DNA from: Euphorbia lathyris
Taxonomy: Eukaryota; Streptophyta; Magnoliopsida; Malpighiales; Euphorbiaceae
DNA: 64,000 nt
NCBI RefSeq assembly: GCF_963576675.1
Contig: NC_088913.1
Location: forward strand, 78,181,001-78,245,000
Reading direction: 5' to 3'
Shown here: in pieces, positions 11,061 through 20,673 of the stretch
How positions within the stretch are numbered: position 1 is the first letter of the stretch
How the letters are laid out: the number at the start of each line of letters is the position of its first letter
Made by a program: the position numbers and the translations under genes
The notes under the pieces: model-generated
What the model was told of the DNA's origin: nothing
Database searches by the model: none
The model's input: the letters and a program-made list of their open reading frames with translations, nothing else

Positions 11061-13514
11061 TTATTGGACTTGTGTTAATTTGTTAGAGATAATAATAGGT
11101 AGAGAATCGCCTTCGCCTAAGAAAGCGTACCTCAAATGACTTGGTAATTCTTTAAGTTCTAATTTAGGTGGAACTATAATTGAAGGCGGAACTGGTCCAT
11201 CTTCTCGAATCAAAGGTTCTGGGTCCTTATCTTCTAGTTCCTCACTCATTATAGGTTCTATTATTTCTTCTTTTTGAACAATGTCATTTACACATTCTTC
11301 AATTAAATCAAGTTTCATACAAGCGAAATCCTCCATAGGATATTTCATCGCTTGATTCATATCAAACTCAATCTTATCATCGCCTATTCTTAAAACTACT
11401 TTCCCTTCTGACACATCAACTAGAGCACGCCCCGTGTTCATGAACGGTCTACCAAAGATTAGCGGACAGTTTACGTCATAAGCAAAATCTAAAATAACGA
11501 AATCGGTAGGAAAAATAAATTTGTCAACTTTAACTAAAACATCCTCAATTATACCGTATGGTCTTTTAGTGGTTTGATCCGCTAATTGCAAAACCATATT
11601 GGTACGTTTGATGTCTTCTTCTAAACCTAACTTATTAAAAATAGATAATGGCATCAAGTTAATGCTTGCTCCTAAATCACAAAGACAACTTGGGAATTCA
11701 ATATCTCCCAATTTACACGGAATGGTAAAACATCCGGGATCCTTGAGTTTTGTGGGCAAATTACTTGACACAATCGAACTGCAATCTTTAGTTAGTGAAA
11801 TGGATGAAATTCCTTCCCAACTGATTTTCTTTGAAATTAAATCTTTGAGGAATTTACCATAATTGGGAATTTGCGTAATCGCATCCATAAACGTTAAATT
11901 AATATGCAAATTCTTAAGTTTGTCTAAAAATGTTAAAAGTTGTTTGTCATAGTCCTTATTGCGGACTTTGTGTGGAAAAGGTGGTTTGGGTACAAAAGTT
12001 TTTGTACTAGAGTCAATCGGTGCATCTTTTTGTTTTAATGTATCTTCTTTGGGCTTCGATAAATCAGTTCCAGGTAAGGTCGAATTTCCGGGCATTTCCG
12101 GGCCTAAGTAATTTTTCCCTGAACGAAGAGTGATAGCCTTAACATGCTCTTTCGGATTTTCTTTCGTATGGCTTGGAAGACTTCCCTTTTTGCGGGATGG
12201 AATTGATTTAGCGAGTTGTCCAATTTGAATCTCCAAATTATGGATGCTGGATGATTGGTTTTTAATAAGCTGATCGAATTTATTCTCGATCCGTTTAAAA
12301 CCATCGTCGTGATTACTTATTTTTCCGCTCATAGCATCAATAAATTTGTCGATTTTAGAAGATAAAGTGCTAATCGTGTCTCTGGATTGATTTTGATAAT
12401 TAGTAGTACGTTTTTTATTAGCATTAGCATTATTATTATCTCTCCAGTTAAAGTTAGGATGATTTCTCCATCCAGGATTATATGTATTGGAATAAGGGTT
12501 ATTATTTTGGTTTTGCCCTTGGACAAAATTTACCTGTTCAATTTCACTCATACCTTCGTAATCCACATCTGTTTGGATTGGTTGACCATTAGGATCACAC
12601 GGTGCCATAAACCTATCAATTTTGTGCGATAAGGCAGAAAATTGGGCTTGCAACATCGCTACTGGATCAAGATTCATTATACCTTTAACTGATGAAGTAG
12701 TTGAGGATGATGGTTTCGCTGATGGTACGTGTCCACGTTCCGCGGGCCACATACTGCTGTTGATTGCCATTTCCTCCAAAAGTTCTCTTGCTTGGGCAGA
12801 TGTTTTCTTCATGAATAACCCTCCAGACATAGCGTCCAATGAACCTCTAGTTGTAGGATTTAGTCCATTATAAAATGTTTGCATTAAAAGTTCAGCGGGC
12901 AATTGGTGGTGTGGGCATAAACGTTGAAGTTCTTTAAAACGTTCCCAAGCCTCATAAAGAGTTTCACTATCATTTTGAGAAAAAGATGTTAACTCTTTAA
13001 TGACTCTTGCGGTTTTTGCTAAAGGAAATTTTTTTGATAAAAATGCTTGGGCTAATTGCTCCCAAGTCTCAATTGATGCGGCTGGCATAGAAGTTAACCA
13101 TTCTTTGGCTCGATCCTTCAAAGTAAAAGGAAAAAGGCGAAGTTTGATTGCTTCTGCAGTTACATCAGTAATTTTAAAAGTGTCACAAATTTCTAAGAAA
13201 TTTGTCAAATGGGTATTAGGATTTTTGTTAGGTAACTCGTAAAACGTTACATTATTTTGCAACATATTAAGCAACGCAGGCTTAATTTCAAAATGATGTG
13301 CATTAATTTGGGGTCTAACTATACTGTTTGTTACACCGGCCACTCCTGGCCTAGCGTAATCCATAAGTGTGGCCATAACTTCTGGCTTGGTAATTTTAGT
13401 TTTTATTGGGGTTTTGTTTTTCTTTTTCTTTTCTTTCTTGTTCTTTCTAAGAGTTCTTTCAATTTCTGGGTCAATAGGATCTGGTGACGTGCCTGAACTT
13501 CGAGAACTGCGCAT
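11061..13514 (-). pseudogene. Athila gag-protease
   Basis: I take the ATG at 13512-13514 (MRSSRSSGTSPDP); the frame is open slightly upstream but without ATG. A basic lysine-rich N-terminus is followed by the plant retrotransposon gag domain (RLFPFTLKDRAKEWL, about 13110-13160; SFSQNDSETLYEAWERF nearby). A linker rich in Asn and Ser and a coiled-coil-like segment follow (12230-12370). Near 11675 comes the aspartic protease, with C-D-L-G-A-S, the DLGA variant usual in Athila elements, and a later IFGRPF motif. The frame stops with TAA at 11061-11063 (after LTQVQ), where related elements read on into pol; whether this stop is a lesion or a natural gag-pol boundary is not certain. Confidence 0.88.
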
Positions 13515-13681
13515 GAACTTGAAATTTCGCACGAACCGAAACTACCTACAAAACAGAACTTGAAAAATAAATATGTTAGTAATTGAAAATAAATAAAATG
13601 TAAAAGTTTGAATAAGTATGAATAAACCTAGATTCGTAATAAAACACGAAAAATTGAAAATTTTGTCAAAAATTTTGGCGT

Positions 13682-13699
13682 TCCCCGGCAACGGCGCCA
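13682..13699 (-). other. Primer-binding site of Athila-type element
   Basis: Minus strand TGGCGCCGTTGCCGGGGA, seven bases inside the 5' LTR. Sites of this type are regarded as tRNA-Asp-primed in plant Ty3 elements. Confidence 0.8.
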
Positions 13700-14452
13700 A
13701 AAACTTGTACGAATTATAAATTTGAAATAAATGAATTTGCAAAACATGAACGTTTTAGTACTTTAGAAAAGTAAACAAGTATATTTGTTTGCATTAAGCA
13801 AAGAAAACAACTTTAAACTTTGTACGAATTATAAAAATGAAATAAATGACGGAACCTCTAATTAATTGGCTTTGAACGCGACAAAACCCTTTCGGGATAG
13901 TTGCCCTTAATCAAATTAAAACTCTTTCGAGATAATAATTTGCCTAAGTGTTCAACAAAGTTTCCTTGTAAAGATTTTGGATTAAATACGTTTTAATGAA
14001 AACACCAGCAGTCACTTTAGTGGATTGGTTACCATAAGTGCCGCATAAAAATCTATCGAATAGAACGGACTTTATTAGATGAAATATAAATTGATACAAG
14101 TTTACAGAGAACATGGAGCATTGAATTCTTCGACGGCGTGCAAGTGAACGGGTTGTCAATCCTTTCCTTGGGTTTTGTTAGAGTTTGTCAGGCTCAGTGG
14201 CGAATCCTCTACTCAATCTTCGTAATAGAGACTGGGTCGGTCTACTACCAAAATGAAAACTAAACTGGAACAATGTCTAAACGCTACTGAGTTTGTTATT
14301 ATTTAGTAAACAATGTGTGTACATCATATTGCTTTTGAACAGAATCTAAATCTAACTTCTGAATCACTTGACTCAGAATTTCTGCATAAATTCTACACTA
14401 ATCTCTTTCTTCTACACATATAACATTATATTTCAACTCTCCATCAACTCTT

Positions 14453-14460
14453 TATTTATA
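14453..14460 (-). promoter_or_regulatory. TATA box of Athila 5' LTR
   Basis: TATAAATA on the minus strand, identical in place to the box in the other LTR. Expected to drive the genomic transcript. Confidence 0.7.
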
Positions 14461-14682
14461 GATGTTGAAGAGTCTTGATTGAAGTGTAGTGTCCATTGTG
14501 AAGGATCGTGTCCGCTGCGAAAGGACGTCTTTATCCACCCGAACGATCGCGTTTCGTCGAAAACGAAAGTGTGTAACTAGGCTTCTAAAGTCTCCTGCTC
14601 GTACCGAGAATATTAAATTCTCTACCGAGAATGGGGGAGCAACAATTTGTACTTCGAACGAAGGGAAGGAGGGCTGAGGGAC

Positions 14683-14725
14683 GCGTGTCGCGACCGTGAA
14701 TATTGGGGGCCGCGGTCGCAGCACG
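14683..14725. repeat. 43-bp GC-rich hairpin, copy 4 (5' LTR)
   Basis: Same arm and loop lengths as the other copies, 222 bp upstream of the TATA box. It differs from copy 1 by several substitutions, mainly between G and A. Confidence 0.85.
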
Positions 14726-14994
14726 GAGCGTTTTTCACCTCTTCGGTTCGCGTTCGTGTCCTCGACTTGGCGTTATTAATTTTCGTCGTCTTTGACTCCT
14801 TTTGTAGGGCTTTTCTTCTATTTTTGAGCTCTTTTTACTCCTATTTGGATTTTACCAAATATTTATGTACCTTGTAAGAAAGAAACATATTCGGGAGTAA
14901 AAGTATTCTAAATAGGTATAAATAGCATAAATTCGTAGCAATATTGATGTAATTATTGATGATATTTTAGGTATATTTTTGGCTTAACACCAGC

Positions 14995-17244
14995 GGCATT
15001 GACCATAACTTTTCTGCTCCTAGAACGCCTCAACAAAATGGGGTTGTTGAAAGGAAAAATAGAACACTGGTTGAAATAGCCAGGACAATGCTGAGTGAGC
15101 ATAGGCTTCCAAAGTATTTTTGGGGAGAGGCTGTTAACACAGCGTGCTATATTCTTAATAGGGCTCTTGTAAGACCTATACTAAAGAAAACCCCCTACGA
15201 ACTTTGGAAAGGAAGAAAGCCCAACATTGGATACTTTCGTGCCTTTGGCTGTAAATGTTTTATTTTAAACACTAAGGATAGCCTAGCTAAGTTTGACTCA
15301 AAAGCTGATGAAGCTATCTTTTTAGGCTACTCAACAAACAGCAAAGCATACATAGTTTTCAATAAACGAACTCAAGTTTTAGAAGAGTCAGTACATGTTG
15401 AGTTCGACGAAACTAACCCTGCAGGAAGATATCTGCCGCTGACCGAGGATGATCCACACTCAGCACCCACTGATCAAGATACAGCCGCTGAGTCATTCCC
15501 TCAAGGGCTGACCAAAGGTAAAAGTGAACCAAACATTGTTTTCACTGACCAGTCTACACCTGTAGAGATTGTTGAAACACAGACAGCACGAGACATCAAT
15601 CTACCCAAGGAGATAAGGATTCCAAGAGGGCACTCAAAGAGTGCAATCCTTGATGCCGCTGAGAATACCCTGATGACAAGAAACCAACTCAGGAGGTACC
15701 TCAGCTCGGTTCAGGAACCTAAGAACTTCACTGATGCTGAGGAAGATGAATTCTGGATGAGCGCAATGCAAGAGGAACTTGACCAATTCAGAAGAAACGA
15801 TGTATGGGAGCTAGTGCCACATCCAAGGAGTCAGAAGACCATTGGAACAAGATGGGTCTTCCGCAACAAGCTGGATGAGCAAGGAAACGTAGTCAGGAAC
15901 AAAGCAAGGCTTGTAGCTCAGGGCTACAGTCAGTAAGAAGGTATTGACTACGATGAGACCTTTGCCCCAGTGGCAAGGCTAGAGGCTATTAGGATTTTAT
16001 GCGCTTATGCAAGCTATATGAACTTTAAACTGTTTCAAATGGATGTTAAGAGTGCATTCCTTAATGGAGTTATAAACGAGGAAGTTTATGTTAATCAACC
16101 TCCAGGGTTTGAGGATCCTAAATTCCCAAACCACGTTTATAAACTCAAAAAGGCTCTGTACGGCCTCAAGCAAGCACCACGTGCTTGGTATGAGAGGCTG
16201 ACCAGTTTCCTGCTGACTAGAAACTATGTCAGGGGCAAAGCTGATACAACCTTATTCATTAAGAGAAAGGGTAAAGATACCCTGCTGGCTCAAATATACG
16301 TTGATGATATTATTTTCGGTGCTACTAATGAGTCAATGTGCAAGGAATTTAGCAAGCAAATGCAGACTGAGTTTGAAATGTCGATGATGGGAGAACTCAA
16401 CTTCTTCCTTGGACTTCAAATCAAACAAGGGAAAAATGGCATCTTCATCAGTCAAGCTAAATATGCCAAGGAGATATTGAAGAAATATGATCTTGAAAAT
16501 TGCAAGCCAATATCCACTCCTATGGGCACTGACACTATCCTCTGCGCTGACGAGAATGGTAAGTCAGTAGACAGCAAATTGTATCGAGGTATGATAGGCT
16601 CTCTACTTTACTTAACAACAAGTAGACCGGACATTCAGTTCTCAGTATGCTACTGTGCTAGATATCAATCTAACCCTAAGGAATCTCATTACATAGTTGT
16701 AAAAAGAATCCTTAGATATTTGCAAAGCTCAGTGAACGCAGGTTTATGGTATCCCAACACTAATGGCTTTACACTCGTTGGATACACTGGCGCTGACTAT
16801 GGTCGAGACAAGCTAGAACGAAAAAGCACCTCTGGAGGATGTCATTTCTTAGGAAGCTGTCTTGTGTCCTGGTTCAGCAAGAAGCAGGCGTCAGTAGCCT
16901 TGTCTACCACTGAAGCTGAGTACATTGCTGCTAGTCACTGTGTTGCTCAAGTCCTATGGATTAAGCAACAGCTTGAAGACTGTGGTGTTCAAACAAAGAC
17001 AATTGAGGTCAAATGCGATAACAAAAGTGCAATTGATCTATCAAAGAACCCAATTCAACACAGCAGAATGAAGCATGTCAGCATAAGACATCACTTCATT
17101 AGAGACCATGTACTCAAGGGTGAGATAAAGCTGACTTACGTCCCAACGGATAAGCAGCTTGCGGATATCTTCACAAAGCCACTGGCTCGTGAACAGTTCA
17201 GCATACTGAGAGAAGCCATTGGTATGTTTAATCCTCTTCAGTAA
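14995..17244 (+). pseudogene. SIRE A pol, second part (integrase C-terminal half, reverse transcriptase, RNase H)
   Basis: This resumes the frame of 3-1433 after the Athila insertion. It opens with the end of the integrase core (TPQQNGVVERKNRTL, third catalytic Glu), then a Ser/Thr-rich linker and the copia reverse transcriptase (FKLFQMDVKSAFLNG, ALYGLKQAPRAWYERL, catalytic YVDD near 16302). RNase H follows (STTEAEYIAASH, about 16905) to a TAA at 17242-17244. A TAA at 15934-15936 interrupts the start of reverse transcriptase (GYSQ-stop-EGIDYDE); the frame is otherwise clean. A single Gln or Glu codon change would explain it. Confidence 0.92.
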
Positions 17245-17732
17245 ATTCCTGTTCTAAATGTAAATTTATGCTGAGTGAATTACTATGTTGAATGATTTAT
17301 GCAAATGCATGCTGAGTGATTGTTATGCTGAGTACTTAACGCAAAATATATATCAATACTGAGTAAATGTGCACACCGAGTAGTAATCTCAAACTGAGAA
17401 ATCATCCTTTTATATACTACTGACCACTCGGAATATAAAACGCTTAGTATTCTAAACGCTGAGTGTTAGATCCGTTGCATTAAATGCAAAAGCACGCGAA
17501 TAGCCACCTAGGATGACGTATGCGCCAAATGTGTCATAAAAGCCAGGATTTTTATCGGTTGACAATCCCAAGGCAAAACTAACACATGGATTCGATAAGA
17601 TCCACTCTTCACCGCTATAAATAATGGGTAAATCCCCATTTCTTATTTTCTTTACACTTATCGAATTCTCTGGCAAAGCATTCTCTCTCTCTCTCTAAGA
17701 CTCTCAAAGCTTCCCAATCTTTTTCTGAAACA
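17245..17732 (+). other. Spacer between SIRE A pol and env-like ORF, rich in CTGAGT
   Basis: Non-coding. CTGAGT or CTGAGA occurs at least six times in 17265-17470. The right end holds a TATA box (17616-17623) and a CT-rich leader (about 17680-17710) just before the env-like start, as in a promoter. Confidence 0.7.
17616..17623 (+). promoter_or_regulatory. Candidate TATA box for the SIRE env-like ORF
   Basis: TATAAATA, 110 bp upstream of the ATG at 17733 and followed by a CT-rich stretch like plant core promoters. Suggests a separate transcript; not proven. Confidence 0.5.
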
Positions 17733-18874
17733 ATGACTAGAGTTTCCGTCAACATCTCCGATGCCGGTCACCCTAAGACCAGTTCCGATGAACCCTCCAG
17801 GCAAACTACTTCGCCTGAAACCACAAAGGTCACTACGCCGAGCAAAGGCAAAGCTGGCCAAGCTACCTCCTCTAAGGGAAAGCTGACCAAGGTCAGAACC
17901 TACACCAAAGTCTTCGAAGACGTTAGGGAATGGAAAATAGACTTCTCATGATGGTTTTCTGAGGCCTTCGTGACATCCGAGCAACCCTTCTGCGAATGGA
18001 TATCGAAGAATGGCTGGACCGAGCTGTTCTCCATTAGAGATCACACCTACCCTGACCTAGTAAGGGAGTTCTACCACAATCTCCGAGTTGCCAATGATAA
18101 CCAGGAATTTCTGGTAACTGTGGTAAAGGAAAAGACCATTTTTATAAACCCTACCTATCTTGCTAACTTGCTGAAGTTAAAGAATGAGGGAACAAAACTG
18201 AGGAGGTCTGGGAATCACGAAGGAACTGGGTACAATACCACCTTCTGCAAGCCTGCTGGCCACTCTGGAGAAATCTCCAGCACCTCAATGGGTCAACACC
18301 AAAAGATGGCCCACTATCTGCTGACCTACTTCATTTATCCCAAGATCAACTGCACCACCTCAGCAACGAATTTTGAGCAATGCTTCATATGGCATATGCT
18401 CACATACAAGTCGATTAACATGCCAGTATTCTTGATTGCTGGTTTCTTAAGGAGCACTGGAACTCTCAGGCTGGGCTCGCTCATCACCAGAATCCTCTTA
18501 GATCATCAAATTGATCTATCTGAGGAAACTAAGGCTAGAAGATCTGAGATAACTGCTGCTTCGCTGAGGGCATTAAAGTACAATCAGCCAATTAAGAAAG
18601 GGAAAATTACTGATGAGGCTAATGAGGAGACAAATGTCCCAGAGAAGGGCAAAAGGACAAAGGCTCCAGCTGCCCGAAAGAGAAAAGCTGTTGGGACTCC
18701 TTCAAAGAAAGCTGAGCCTCAGACTAAGAAGCCTAAGTCAGCTGCTGATCAAGGTCAGGAAAGACCTAAGTCAGCTGAAAAGAGGAGCAGGCAAGATGAG
18801 CCTGAAACAGAAGAGCATCCCCTGAAGAAGAATAAGTCTTCAGAGCTGACCCCTATTGATGCTATCCCTACTGA
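17733..18874 (+). pseudogene. SIRE A env-like ORF, first part
   Basis: The ATG at 17733-17735 follows a TATA box and CT-rich leader. A Ser/Thr/Lys-rich N-terminus is followed by a TGA at 17949-17951, then a globular part (NGWTELFSIRDHTYPDLVREF, about 18010-18075, to LANLLKLKN). This resembles the Athila accessory ORFs in spacing of GWT, a P-x(2-4)-EF segment and a following beta-rich stretch. A long Lys/Glu/Pro-rich region with nuclear-localisation-like basic runs follows (18620-18830). The frame is cut by the nested element at 18874 and resumes at 25602. I see no signal peptide, so the env-like label is positional only. Confidence 0.8.
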
Positions 18875-20673
18875 TGATGGGCGTAGGATCTAGGTGTGTA
18901 GAGCTTTTCTAACGACGACTTAAATGTGTATTGCGATGAATGTGCTACTAGTATGGATGTGATCTTTCTAATGCTCTAACTCTACTAGACGCAACGACTA
19001 CTTAGGGGCAAGTGTACCCCGTCGTATCAAGTAATAATCCGGTTAAGACCGGGTATCGAATCCACGGGATTTATAATTACAAGTACTAGACGACTCGGTT
19101 TCGTATGTTATTTAAGCGGTAATTACTTTGGGGTTAAGTAAGACAAAACTACACACTATTCCTCACTATTGGCGACACAGATCTATGTAGCTAAAACTCT
19201 ATGAAGTGGGATGAATATGATAAGTTATAACCATGATAAATAATGACTCTAAATGTATACGGATAATAGTTTACTCTTGCAAAGATGACCAAGTGTAGTA
19301 GAACCGACCCGTGAAGTACTTAGACTACGTGATTCCTAGTCAAGGCGTGTCTAATGCGGGGGAATTAGAAACTAGGGCCCGTAAGTTCCGTGGCTTGTCA
19401 ATTCCTACGGTTTCCGGTTTGTCACTTCCGGTAAGGCAACACCTATATAACTCCCTAAAGATAGCCCGAATGGCGGCGGTAATTGCGTTCTCCTACACAA
19501 TAATCAATTATCAATATCAAAACAAGCAATAAACATTAACACATAAAGGGAAATAGAGATTATAAATCATAAATTATAAATATGGAAAGTGATTAGATGA
19601 AATACAACCAAGCCTAGTACATAGGAAGAGTACAAGCTAATTAGCAAGTAAAAAGGGAGAATCCGCCCTTGGAACTAGCTAACCGGACTCAAAGCCGTCT
19701 CCCAGGTCGTGGAGGTGGAACTCTCGAGCTTGGTGACGAATGGTGGAACGGAACGTCAATGGAACGCCGGAACAACGAACAAGCGCTCGAGGGGGAGAGT
19801 TTAACTTACAAAATCTGAATCTAAATTACAAGGAAAGAAAAGAGTATAGTGTAGCTCTCTAATATGTAATTCGTGTCTAGTAATGTTCAAGAGCTATCTA
19901 TTTATAGACATCAAGCAAGGGCAATGTTGTAATTTCACACAGCACAAGTATGGAGCAACATGATTTGGTGCAGAAATCCCATGATACGCCCCGCGTAAAT
20001 TGGACTACGCTCCGCGTAAATGCCTATCCCGTCAGAAATCTCCTGCATGTGGACCAATTCCGTGTCTAATTGTCTCAAACACGCCCTGCGTAAAGGATTG
20101 TACGCCCCGCGTGTTTGAGTCTCTGAAGTTTTATTGCTTGAATTGGTGCTTTTATGCCGTGCATAGCTGAGGTACGCCCCGCGTAAAAGAGTCTCTGATC
20201 TTTTTACGTTGAAGAACTGCCTTTTACGCCCCGCGTATATGGTGATACGCCCCGCGTATGGAGAGTTGACTCTGGAAGACAATGCAGACTGACTTTCAGG
20301 ATTAGGCCAATTATTGCCGACATGTGTCATACGCCCCGCGTATGCTGAGTCAGTTCCACATGGCTTCTGCGGATAAGGCAATCATTACCGACACCATGTT
20401 TCACGCCCCGCGTAGGGGATTATACGCCCCGCATATGGAGTGGATTTTTGCTCCTTTCTCGTACCTAAAATACAAATCTTGAGAGCCGAGTTAGCTTGAC
20501 GTTTTTATTTCCTAAACTAATCAAAAACGAGGAAAATAAACTGAAAAGTACGAGATTTATTTTTATTTCTTTATTTTATAAAAAACACTTTGTTTTTGTA
20601 ATTAAACTTATTTATTTTATCCAAAATCAACCCGTAAATCACGCTAAAAGATAGGGGTAAAATACCCCTATCA
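18875..20673 (-). repeat. 3' LTR of LARD-like element (1799 bp)
   Basis: Aligns end to end with 23776-25596. The TATA box (TATAAAT, minus strand) is at about 19902. It is 22 bp shorter than the other LTR because one palindrome unit is missing. About 19935-20381 a minus-strand frame stays open and spells YAGR at each palindrome; I do not treat it as a gene. Confidence 0.9.
19985..20435. repeat. Array of 11 TACGCCCCGCGTA palindromes in 3' LTR U3
   Basis: Copies start at 19985, 20006, 20080, 20101, 20153, 20173, 20225, 20246, 20330, 20402 and 20423. Several carry C-to-T or G-to-A changes, the most decayed being TATGCCGTGCATA at 20153. The layout equals the other LTR minus one copy. Confidence 0.9.

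Larger units (their letters stand above)
1434..14989 (-). mobile_element. Complete Athila-type Ty3 (gypsy) retrotransposon inserted in SIRE A integrase
   Basis: A 13.6-kb element bounded by TGTTGAGC and GCTTAACA (near-perfect terminal inverted repeat) and flanked by the 5-bp target duplication CCAGC (1429-1433 and 14990-14994). Its orientation is minus: 5' LTR 13706-14989, primer-binding site 13682-13699, gag-protease, pol, two accessory ORFs, purine tract, 3' LTR 1434-2922. Removing it with one CCAGC restores the SIRE integrase frame. Comparable LTR parts differ at about 18 sites in 1.27 kb plus one 13-bp indel (counted by eye), so the insertion is young. Two ORFs downstream of pol place it in the Athila group. 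Confidence 0.95.
13706..14989 (-). repeat. 5' LTR of Athila-type element (1284 bp, altered U5 end)
   Basis: It matches the 3' LTR from about 13731 to 14989. The inner end instead begins TGTACGAATTATAAA, a near copy of internal LTR sequence at 13820, and lacks about 210 bp found at 1434-1645. The outer end and target duplication are intact. Confidence 0.88.

Noticed and set aside
19935..20381. 148-codon minus-strand frame with repeated YAGR peptides (and its shorter twin at 24836-25231)
   Set aside because: It is the reading of the DNA palindromes in U3. Spacings are often not multiples of three, and the twin LTR breaks the frame.
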